Of a stretch of DNA of 64,000 nucleotides, positions 48,146 to 57,664 are shown piece after piece. The DNA comes from Lagopus muta (Eukaryota > Chordata > Aves > Galliformes > Phasianidae). The stretch spans positions 88,940,788-89,004,787 of the forward strand of contig NC_064435.1 of NCBI RefSeq assembly GCF_023343835.1, in the 5' to 3' direction. Numbering within the stretch: the first letter of the stretch is position 1; every line of letters starts with the position of its first letter. A model generated the notes under the pieces. It made no database searches and was not told the origin of the DNA. It worked only from the letters and a program-made list of their open reading frames with translations. Made by a program: the position numbers and the translations under genes.

Positions 48146-48155
48146 TAAAACCCTA
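48146..48155 (+). repeat. Right target-site duplication of CR1 insertion
   Basis: TAAAACCCTA, identical to 47856-47865. It lies immediately after the truncated 5' end of the minus-strand CR1. Confidence 0.75.
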
Positions 48156-51100
48156 CACCATTTTGAATTGTTTACTAAACGTCCATTAGAAGAGGTGATT
48201 AGTCAACAATATTTTATCTTAGGATTCATTTTCTGGTTGCTGAAGAAAGAAGAAAAAAAATATCGCAAGAGCCCTTCATTTTAGAGTAGAAAAAAGCTGG
48301 CAAAACTCTAAATATCAAAAGATAAAGAGGTCTTGCTACATACAAGGGAAGAGGAAAAAAAATGTCATGGTGTCCCTTCAGTGACTTGGTTGCAGCCTCT
48401 GAGAATACAGAACAGAGCAGGCTGACTTTAAAATCACTTTAACTGAGGCTTTAAATCCTCACTTATAACAGGAGGGGCCTACAGCAGACCCGGAGATTTC
48501 ACCCAGATGGTCTGACAGCAGTTCAACTGCTCAAAGCTACTGGTGGATCTGCCAGCACTGGAAATCAAGAGCGTAAGTTGTATACAAACACACGCACGCG
48601 CATATGTTGATTTGTTTCCTAAATCTGCAATGGGAAAATGCTAGCGCTGCAGCCAGATGCAAGGACTCACCAGCCCCTACCACTGCAGAGTCCACAGTCT
48701 CTGCGTCTGTTTGAGAAATAGGATGAAAGCTGTGGAAACTGCAGGGATGCAAAACCTACATGCTCTACAAAGCAGAGTGATAAGAACAAAACTTCCAAAT
48801 TAATTTGGTGGCACCTATGCTTTTCTGGTATATTTGTCACACATCATGAAGCAGTCTCCTTATGAGCCACAGTAACATTCATACACTTCGAGCAGAAACA
48901 AGTAAGAAACGGTTCTACTTAAAGTAACTACCCTTCAAGTCCATCCTGAGCGTCTGCTAAAACTACACAGGAGGAGAAAAACACAAAAAGTTTCAAGTCT
49001 GAAAATTATACAGTGAATTGGGATGGAGTTAGTAAGAACATCAATATGCAAACTGTTCTCTTGTGTTTTTTTTTCCCCCAAGAACACCTGATTGATCTCT
49101 CATAACTGTTCAAGATGTCAAAACTAGCTGCGAAGAGGACAGTAAGAGCCACCTTTACTTTCTAAAAAACGTAGGATTGCATCCCATATGTTCAGCTTTC
49201 TGGCTAAGAAACCATCTTCTTTAAGATCCCCCCTTCCTCTCTGGCAAACAGATCGTGCTGGTTTAAACCTGCTCTACGTAGCAAAGTAGAACAGCATCCC
49301 TGTAACTATTATAGCACAAGTTTGACCATCACATATCTAACCCCTCTCACTTTTTGCTCCAGTGCAAATTTTCCTAGTCTTTTCCTAACCCAGGGAAAGG
49401 TACACACAAAATAGGTAGCCACCATGCAAGTGTGCCTGGTGCCCATGTTTATGGGTGATGTATATATTCCCTTCAAATTCAGGGCATCTGCTTCCCTTCT
49501 GCTTGATTGTCACTTTCACTCTTCCACTTACTTGAGAAGGTCTGATATATGAAAAAGATGAGAGCAACTGCCTCTCCTTCCCTTGATAATGAGCTAATGC
49601 CAGCCCAAACAATTGCAAGATTGTTGTAACTGCCCTTGGTGCTCAGTTCCCAAATAAAAATTTGAAAGTGAGATATAAGAATTTGTTTGGTACAGAAAGA
49701 TATAAGCTAAGGGGGAACTGAGACATCTATCAAAATGTGCTTCATACTCCACATCTCCCTGAATTCACCTCGATTACAGAATGATTACCTCAATCTATTT
49801 GTAACGGCAATATTCAAAAAACTCTTCCTTTATAATGTCACCATTGCATTCATCTAACCACTATAGTGTTTTCTGCAAATAATTTGCCTACAGCGCATAT
49901 AAAAACCCTTCCCATCTACAGGCGTCTGAAAAGGCCATAGTGTCTAAACTGAGAGTCATGCCTTCAGCATTTCAGGCATCATTGCTCACACTTCAGTATC
50001 ACAACCCAAAACTTGCAGTTTTTGAAAACAGATCATCTTGAAATGATCCTGATTGATGAAGACAAACTCAGCATGAAAGTGATTAAAACTTTTCACAGCC
50101 TGCTCTCTTGGCCTACACAAGTCTCCATCATTATTACAGTCTGCTGTATGTACCTTCTAAAGCCACTGCTTGATAGATCTTCCTTCAGCTCCTGTGAAGT
50201 AACTTAATACAAAACATTAAAGGAACCCACTGAAGGTTGTGTAACAGGTAAAGATGCCTGCATCCCGTGTACACCACAAGATGTTTTCCTCTTGCCAATA
50301 CTAGCTATTCATAATGTGTCCTTTCTACAGGAAAATATCACTCTTCAGGGAATGTCATCCAATCTTTATTCAAGAGCATGCTGACGTAATCGAGTAGCGC
50401 TTAATGAGTTTTAGAAGAGTTTAGAGCAGAGAGATCAAGGTATCTTGAGGAGGATGAGTGCTTGCAGCTGAACGAGAAGAGAGTATCTCTTTTCTATTCT
50501 TTCACTCTGGAGCTATCCCAGCCATTTTGTGCTACTGAAGGAAGTCAGCAAGTAAGACTCCTTTATGTTGCTTTGAGGGGCTTACATCCCACTGACCTCA
50601 GAAAGATACAGTGGTGGAAGTGGAGGGAAGAAGCAAAGTGAAACAGAGAAAACATGAAAAGAAAGCCATGAAGTGTAAAAGAATAAGTCAGAAATCCTTT
50701 CTGTAAAGTGGAGCAAGCTCAGTACACATTTGCAACCAAGATAAGATTTACAGCTTTGGGAAAAGAATATATAATCCTTCAGCTTTTAATTTTTTATTTT
50801 TTTATTTCCCAGTAAACTGGTATTATCATGAACAAAGCCAGCTCTGTTTTATTAAATTAAACAATTCCTTAACCTCTGCAATAGTCAATGCAGTTCTGAT
50901 CCTCTGCCTCCAAAAGAACAAAACAAAAGAACAAGTAACAGAAGGCATGATGCTGTAACATCACAATATATCTGCTATTTCCCTTAAATCTTAAGATAAA
51001 GCCCCTTCACCTCGTCCAGAAATGAGTTCCTAGATATGCAAGGAAATATCACTCACAGCTGTCTTTCAGAGCAATATATTTTTCTTCATAGTTAAAATGT

Positions 51101-51159
51101 TTAGGAAGGTATTCGCCAAAATAACAGCTAATGGAGCACATATTCCACATATTCATTAC
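48156..51159. other. Unannotated sequence, about 3 kb
   Basis: Unique-looking DNA with no recognised exon. A short alternating purine-pyrimidine run (ACACACGCACGCGCATA) is at about 48588-48604. Confidence 0.45.
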
Positions 51160-51184
51160 AAAATAAATAAATAAATAAATAAAT
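51160..51184 (+). repeat. (AAAT)n microsatellite
   Basis: About six copies of AAAT/AAATA lie directly against the tail side of a minus-strand CR1. The octamers expected there are missing, so the A-rich run may have replaced them by slippage, or it was the insertion site. Confidence 0.9.
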
Positions 51185-51185
51185 G

Positions 51186-51530
51186 TTTGCTTTGGAAGGG
51201 ACCTTAAATATCATCTAGTTTTAACCCCTCTGCTGTAGGCAGAGTTGCTACGCATTAGATCAGGCTGCCTAGGGAAGGAGGTGAGGCCAACCAACTAGTA
51301 ACTTCCCAAGCCCTCTTTTTTGCACATCTTGAAGACTGAAATGACAAGTGCTTTTCTCTAGCTTTTGGGCACTTATCCCATTTGACACGATAGAGCAGCA
51401 ATTCTAGGCCTCACAACTTCATCTGCCAACTCCCTTAGCTCTTATGGGTGCCATCATATCAGATCCCATGGATTTACAAATGTCCAGTTTGACTGAACAT
51501 ACTCTGACCTGATCCATGAAATGTTTACTC
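51186..51530 (-). mobile_element. CR1 LINE, RT start joined to 3' tail
   Basis: A minus-strand CR1 with a large internal deletion. In plus reading 51186-51285 is 3' UTR (TTTGGAAGGGACCTTAAATA, ACCCCTCTGCTGTAGGCAGA). From about 51285 it becomes the start of the RT region in antisense (CTTTTTTGCACATCTTGAAG, CATCTGCCAACTCCCTTAGC, ATCAGATCCCATGGATTTAC, which decode to the PDG..P(R/E)LRELAD-type block). Everything from the RT palm to the 3' UTR start is absent. Diverged and non-coding. Confidence 0.82.
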
Positions 51531-53559
51531 CTGAAACATTCTACAATTCAATGAATTAATACAAGCTGTTTATAACAATATCTCAATATTGAGTACACAA
51601 ACCTTATTAAAAGCATTATGCTCATTGTTCTGAAAAAATGCATGTGAAAAATTCTACCAATCACCCTTAAAGTTAAAACTCTCAACTTATATTCAAGTAT
51701 CAAACTACTTTCGACATTTTAAGCAGTGAGATATTGGACTGGACATGTTGTCTCCGTAGAGAGAATAGATGAGTTCACTTCAAGTATTGGAAATAGCTCA
51801 AAATGAGCAGATTTGCATGGTAAATAGAATGAGACCAGGAGGCTGAAGAACACTGTAAACACAGAGCTTGGCAATATGCTCTTTGCAGTGATGTTCCATT
51901 AGTCTATCACTTTAATTAGTACTCTTAAAAAAAAAATACATAAAGCTGTGTATTTTCTGCAATCCTTTAGACATTATTCAATAAAACATTAATTATGCTG
52001 CCAGTCCAAAATATTCCCCTTACAGCTTTTATGTTGTCATTGTGGCTGTGTTTGACAATCTTAAGACAGAAATGCCCTTTCACAACTGTATTTTTGTCTC
52101 CTGAAGTGACTAGTTGTACTGGAAAGCAGACTGAGATAAGAGAAATAAAAAGAGGAGGAATTAATTGAGAAACATTGGGAAGAGCTACTTTCTCATATTC
52201 AAGACATAAGGTAGGCATTGTATAAGAACATACATTGAACAAAGCCGGTTATTCCTATAAGACATGACAGTTCAGAGATATACAAGTTCTGGAAAAAAAA
52301 AACCAAAAAACTTTTGAGGTTAAGTAAAAAAAACCCAAACACTTCAGATGAAATGAGAGACTGTTGAAACAATTAGTCACAGGAGATAATTATTGTTGCC
52401 TACCTCGAGGCACTACATGATACATGTGTATGTGTGTGCCTGCATGTGTCTTCATCCTCAGAAAGCATATCTGACGTTCCCTAGTGGTCAAAAAACCTAC
52501 AATTGCTATGTTAGTTTTCCACCTTCAATTAATTTTCTTGAGATGCATTTAAAGCCTCTGACAGTCTGAAAGCCTTTCAGTCACTGAAATAGAAAAAGGT
52601 CTGTCTTCTTTGCTTATCCATGCCATGGATGCTCCTCTATATTAATCAAGATTTGTTTTGATGTCTTTTGTTTCACACCAGTAATGTGGCTGTAGTCAGT
52701 TATTTTACAAGTGTTCAGGAATACTTCAGCCATAAGATTGAAGGCAGTACAGAATAGCAGAAGTTAAAGTAGTGCAACACTTGATCATTTCAAAACTGAC
52801 AGATTGGGGGTGGTTGCTGGGGTCAAAGCAGTAAAGAAAATCTCCAAGATGTTGAGAGAAGGCTGCTGAGGCTGCTTCCAATAGTAATGGCATTGCTATA
52901 ATTTAACACAGAGAAGGAATGATGATTTATGCTTTGAAACCCTGGAAAAGATTGACTTTTGTTCTGTTTGGTTATTAATCAAATTCTTAAAAGCACCTTG
53001 GCAGAGGTGTCTGACCTCACAGTAGAAACTTTATTAATGCAAGAGGCATCAATACTTGTTCAACAGCATTCAAACCATGTGCAGTATGTAAGCTGAGAGG
53101 AGAGGTTGTTACTCTGCTACCAAGTCAAATGCAAGGCTTATGGAAGGAAACAAAATTTTGAGATAAGCTGATAAAAACCAAGAGTCCCCCTAATGCATGA
53201 AATGACAACCTCACAAAATCAGGAAGGTTGGCTGGAGCATAGCTTTACAGCTGTGTTTTGTTCTATACTGCTTGTTCTTTGGTTATTTCTCTAATGTCAT
53301 ATCATTTGCATCCAGCAAATTAATAGTGCAATCTCAAGTATTATGCAGTGGCAGAGGCAGACTGACAGCCCAGTCTTAAGTCTTAGCAAGGGGAAGAAGA
53401 TAAGAAGACTTCCAGTCTGGTGGAGGGAAAACATGTGCAAGATGAGAGAGACAAACATCATCTCAACTCAGAGCAGAAGGAGAAGCCTCCCCTTGTCCCA
53501 GAAGTTCTCTTAGCCAACAGATATGGGAACAGGAGGAGAAGAAGGTATGGGTTCATAAC
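51531..53559. other. Unannotated sequence, about 2 kb
   Basis: No gene or repeat family is recognised. A TG-rich patch is at about 52420-52452 and A-rich patches at 52291-52336. The right edge (from about 53500) may already belong to decayed CR1 ORF1. Confidence 0.4.
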
Positions 53560-54178
53560 CAGAAATGGCCAACTGCATTAAGAAGGTCCGACTGAGAACT
53601 CGAGTCACAACCAGAGCCATCAAAAAAAGGTGAAATGCCTTAATAACTGGGGACTCAGTGCTGAGGGGCACTGAGGCACCCATCTGCTGCCCAGATAATT
53701 TCTCTAGAAAGGTTGCTGCCTGCCAGGAGCCTGCATTCAGGATTGGGTACCAGGTATGATAAAGCCAGAGGACTGCTATTCACTCCTGGTCTTTGAAGCT
53801 GGGTCACATGAAGCTGTGATTAAGGAATTAAAAAAATATTGAAAACGACTTCACATTCCTTAGGAATATGCTGAAGTGATTAAGAATACAGGTAGTGTTC
53901 TCTTCAGTCCCTGAAATTCCAAGTGGGGGTCGGGAGAGCAAAATACCTCTCAATGTAAAAGCAGAGCAAGTCCGAGATCACCTCCTGAGGCTGAACAAGT
54001 TGAAAGGTTCAGAAGGTGGGTACTGGGGAAGTGTCGCTCCTCCTGCTCTAAGCAAAGATCACCTGAGCATCCTGAATGTCCATAAGTCTATGAGATGCAC
54101 CTCAGTGTCCTGAGGGAACTGGCTAATGTAATCACCAAGCCACTCTCAATGATATTTGAATAGTCATGTCAGTCAGAT
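53560..54178 (+). mobile_element. CR1 LINE fragment: ORF1 esterase block joined to RT start
   Basis: A sense CR1 fragment from the 5' half of the element, rare in 5'-truncated populations. At 53646-53750 it decodes without stops as TGDSVLRGTEAPICCPDNFS followed by RKVAACQEPAFRIG. This is the start of the SGNH/GDSL esterase domain known in CR1 ORF1; the nucleophile Ser codon is at 53655-53657. After a deletion it continues with the end of that domain (GTAGTGTTCTCTTCAGTCCC at about 53892). It then passes into the RT start (KAEQVRDHLLRLNK, then LNVHKSMRC..SVLRELANVITKPLSMIF-like with a stop). It is dead. Confidence 0.8.
53646..53760 (+). pseudogene. CR1 ORF1 SGNH esterase remnant
   Basis: The reading frame keeps block I of the SGNH hydrolase fold (GDS, Ser at 53655-53657) and about 35 further residues before it is lost. 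CR1 ORF1 esterases are thought to aid retrotransposition, perhaps at membranes. The downstream catalytic Asp/His block is missing, so it is only a fossil. Confidence 0.7.
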
Positions 54179-54184
54179 GATCAG

Positions 54185-54345
54185 CTCCTACTGATGTATG
54201 TGATTTTTCCTTCCCATGTGCAGGACTCTGCACTTGCTCTTGTGGAACCTTGTAAGGTTTCTCTCCACCCAACTCTCCTGCCTGTCCAGGTCTCATTGAA
54301 TGCCAGCACAGAGTTCTGGAGTATCAGCCACTTTTACCATCTTTG
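54185..54345 (-). mobile_element. CR1 LINE RT fragment, minus orientation
   Basis: About 160 bp of CR1 RT in antisense: GTGCAGGACTCTGCACTTGC, GAACCTTGTAAGGTTTCTCT, CACCCAACTCTCCTGCCTGT, CCAGGTCTCATTGAATGCCA. It is the segment just downstream of FADD. It starts within about 10 bp of the end of the plus-strand CR1 at 53560-54178, so the two pieces are in opposite orientation. It may be a 5' inversion of one insertion or two separate insertions. Confidence 0.78.
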
Positions 54346-54580
54346 TAGCACCAGGACCAGTACTCCTGATGCATGATTTCCATATAACATAAATCTAAGA
54401 TAGAATATACACTTGTTTACAAGTAGGAGCTGCACTGCAATGTCTGAAAAAAAGCACAGATTCTTCCCCACCACTGCTTCTGGACTTCATGTGTATCTAT
54501 ACTCTTAGAATTCATGACTTTCTATTGACATCACATTTAATTGGTATTCTTTTTTTGCCAATGGTCTACTAAAGACTTCT

Positions 54581-54735
54581 CATATTAATTAGTAGTAATG
54601 AGACAGTTCTAACCATCTACTGTCATTAATTTGTTAAATATGTACAAAAGATGTATGCTAATTGTGACAAGTAATTGGTACCTGCCCACATTCTGCCTCT
54701 TAAAATTGCTCTCAAGTAGATTAGGAGCTAATTGT
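54581..54735. promoter_or_regulatory. TAAT-core cluster, possible conserved non-coding element (tentative)
   Basis: Within about 155 bp there are six TAAT/ATTA cores: TATTAATTAG (54584-54592), AGTAATGAG, TCATTAATTTG (54623-54633), GCTAATTGT (54657-54665), GTAATTGG (54671-54678) and a second GCTAATTGT (54727-54735). This is the binding core of most homeodomain proteins and is typical of deeply conserved vertebrate enhancers. AT-rich DNA gives such words by chance, so without an alignment this stays a guess. Confidence 0.2.
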
Positions 54736-55229
54736 CATAAAACTGTATCTTTCACACTTAGGAAATACAGCCTTTTCAAGCAATGTGAGTCTTAATTTGA
54801 ACTGAAACTGTTTTTCTTATTTGCTTGTAGACTTTCAAACAGAGATCGGTTATCCAGCAAACAGATCAATCCAAACTTAGAGGAATTGATCCCATTATAC
54901 GTTTTGCCAAAACTCACAATAAAGGTCTTTTGGCTTTAAGTGATTTTTGGGTCAAAATACTCTAAAAGGCATGAGACACTTTGCAAGACAGAGAAGGAAC
55001 ACCTCCAGCACTGACAATTCAGGCATTTGCCACACCATGGCCCGAAACATGAAGACAATGGGATTGAACCTGAGAATTTCCACCACAGAGGGCTGCTCCC
55101 CACATTGCCTTGGAGCCAGGCAGAAAATGTCCCTCATCCTTCTCTGCTAGAGCTTTTCCCCAAGGGAAAATAATACCAGATTTGGATGTATATTCAAAAG
55201 ACTGGGGTTAAAACACTTATTCTTAACTG

Positions 55230-55282
55230 TGTTTTTTGTTTGGTTGGTTGGTTTGGTTGTTGTTATTATTATTATGTTTGTT
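55230..55282 (+). repeat. Compound simple repeat (GGTT)n(GTT)n(ATT)n
   Basis: A T-rich run of TTTG/GGTT units passes into GTT and then ATT triplets. Ordinary low-complexity sequence. Confidence 0.9.
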
Positions 55283-56350
55283 TTTGCATAAATATCGATT
55301 CTGACATGTATTTAAATTATATTGTACTGTAAATATTTAGAAAATAGCAACAGCTTCTTACAGTCCATGACTGCGATTGAAATTCTCCACTGATAATCAG
55401 CAAGGGTGAGTCAGTGAGCAGGGACAGCAGCCTGTTATGAACTCTTGCTGACCAGTTGATTCCTATGGGAACCATAAGAGAAATTAATCTGACAGACACA
55501 GTCTCCTTCTCACATTTCCACATCAAAGGAAGTGTAATGAAAGCAAGTAGCTGAATGTAGAGACTGAAAGAAGCACAGGGAAGGGGCATCCTCTGCATCC
55601 ATTTATGGTCACTCAGAAGACATGATATTTGACGGACTGTAGGTGTTGCAGAGAAAAAGGTGGGAGGGAGAAAGGAAAAAGGAAGAGGAGTTAAGTGCAG
55701 TTAGCTTCTGCCAGTAACCAAATACAGCTTTCTGTATATTCTCAGCCCATTCGGCCTCACAAACGACTCAGCACCTTAAATGTAAACAACAATTCTGTGC
55801 TCCGTCTGTTTTTAGGCAGGGGCAGAAGTGATGTATAGGAAGAGGAAACTTGATGCGAGAGCCATGTTCTTCAGTCTTCAAAAGATGGAAATCTGTTCCT
55901 TATGTCTATGGTGACTGTCAGGAGAATGATCGTTTCAACACACAAAATCTTTTAATGTGTGATCTGAAATCACATCTTGTCTTCTAATTTGCTGCAGCAC
56001 TGGATCAAAATACGAGGCTCAGCTCTACCAACATATTATTATCTCTAAACTCTTTCATCTCCTCCCAGTGAAAATTTGCAAGCAAAAGGTATACACGCCA
56101 TACAAATAAAATTGTCCACAAAAGGCTTTCTACAATAGAAGTCCCCATGGCACCTACAGATCACGGAAAATGCATTATAAACCACTAGGCAAACTCTATG
56201 AAAAAGATTTCCCCCTCATTACATCTTCCAAATAAGAAAGGTTCGTGCTTGTAGCAGACAGTCTTTTTCCCTACTGCCATCTTTAGTAATTAATAAAGAT
56301 ATCTATAATAATATAATATAAAGATATATAGATATTAACAAAGAGTATAA

Positions 56351-56669
56351 ACAGGAGGGGGCATGACTGTTTACCTGGGTGGATAGTGGTAAGAAAAGGG
56401 GGAATGGTTCTAGACTAAGACAGAGGAGGTTTAGGTTAGATATTAGGAGGAAGTTTTTCACCCAGAGGGTGGTGAGGCACTGGCACAGGTTGCCCAAGGA
56501 GGCTGTGGATGCCCCATCCCTGCAGGCATTCAAGGCCAGGCTGGATGTGGCTCTGGGCAGCCAGGTCTGCTGGTTGGTGACCTGCACATAGCAGGGGGTT
56601 GGAACTGGGTGAGCATTGTGGTCCTTTTCAACCCAGGCCGTTCTATGATTCATTCTATGATTCTATGAT
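56351..56669 (+). mobile_element. CR1 LINE, ORF2 C-terminus plus 3' UTR
   Basis: A sense CR1, 5'-truncated. The frame at 56379-56591 gives RGNGSRLRQRRFRLDIRRKF, FTQRVVRHWHRLPKEAVDAP, SLQAFKARLDVALGSQ: the usual CR1 ORF2 C-terminal tail with no stop. The 3' UTR (AGCAGGGGGTTGGAACTGGG, GTCCTTTTCAACCCAGGCCG) ends in ATTCTATGATTC, ATTCTATG, ATTCTATG. It is the same subfamily as 38151-38323 and 60663-60873, and with the latter it forms an inverted repeat. Confidence 0.93.
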
Positions 56670-57209
56670 CAGGCATGCCATGGCCCTGCTGCAAACGTTA
56701 AGGAATGAACTTGCTGTGGACTTCCGTAGCATTTCCACCAATCACTATCCAAAGGTATGAATTTCTCACATCCGAATCAAAAATATTACAGGTACTAGAC
56801 ATTCTTTGCATCACAGTACCACTCTGTGGGGCATCTTTACTCCAAATCTTTTCCAGTCAAGAAGTTCCTATTTTCTCAAAGGCAACAGACACACAAAAGT
56901 CCAAATTCAAACTTCTGCTTAGCACCCTGTGCTTCATTTAGTAAGCTAATTTTAAGCCTCCACAGTCCACATGCTACTACTGCCAGGGGCTGGAGGAGCT
57001 TACACCTCTAGAGGACCAGCACGCTTTCTCCCCCACACTTTAATGCTTTCTTTGCCCCTCAATGGAGCTGACCTGGAAAGATACTGAGATTAATTACTTG
57101 AGCAGCATAGGCTATTTGCCCAGTCAGGCTCCTATTTTCTCTGGGGAAAGACATGGGGACATAGTTTAAGTGTCTATAATCTCTCATCAGGCTGTACAAC
57201 AGGCTTTAC
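56670..57209. other. Unannotated spacer between two CR1 copies
   Basis: The frames at 56705-56941 and 56826-57011 are short and unrecognised. Nothing else is visible. Confidence 0.45.
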
Positions 57210-57664
57210 AGGCTGTACAGGGCAACAAGCCTTGTGAAGGGCTTGGAGAATATGTCCTATGGGGAGTGACTGAAGGAACTGGGGCTGTTTAGTTGGGGGA
57301 AAATGAGGATGAGGGGAGGCCTTATTGCTCTCCTCAAATATATGAAAGGTGCTTAGAGTGAGAGCAGGGTTGGTCTCTTCTCATTAGTGATGAGGGGAAA
57401 TGGCCTTAAATTGTGCCAGGGTAAGTTTAGGTTGGATATCAGGAAACACTTTAACAGCAAGGATTGTTAAGCACTGCAATAGGCTGCCCAGGGAGGTGGC
57501 TGATTCACCATCCCTGGATGTGCTTAAAAACCATTTGGATGTGGCGCTCAGGGACCTGATTTAGCAGAGAGTTGTTAGAGTGAGGGTAGGATGGTTAGGT
57601 TGTGGTTGGACTCGATGATCTTGAATGTCTTTTCCAACCTGAGCAATTGTATGATTCTATGATT
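57210..57664 (+). mobile_element. CR1 LINE, ORF2 end plus 3' UTR
   Basis: A sense CR1 starting in the post-RT coding tail (GGCAACAAGCCTTGTGAAGG, AACTGGGGCTGTTTAGTTGG). It continues through GGTTGGATATCAGGAAACAC, GCTGCCCAGGGAGGTGGCTG and GATCTTGAATGTCTTTTCCA and ends with ATTGTATG, ATTCTATG, ATTCC. It is very similar to 43756-44174, in the same orientation and about 13.4 kb away. Confidence 0.93.

Larger units (their letters stand above)
54346..56350. other. Unannotated sequence, about 2 kb
   Basis: It contains a TAAT-rich block (54581-54735) and a compound simple repeat (55230-55282). Frames of 60-93 codons have no known domain. No gene is recognised. Confidence 0.45.
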
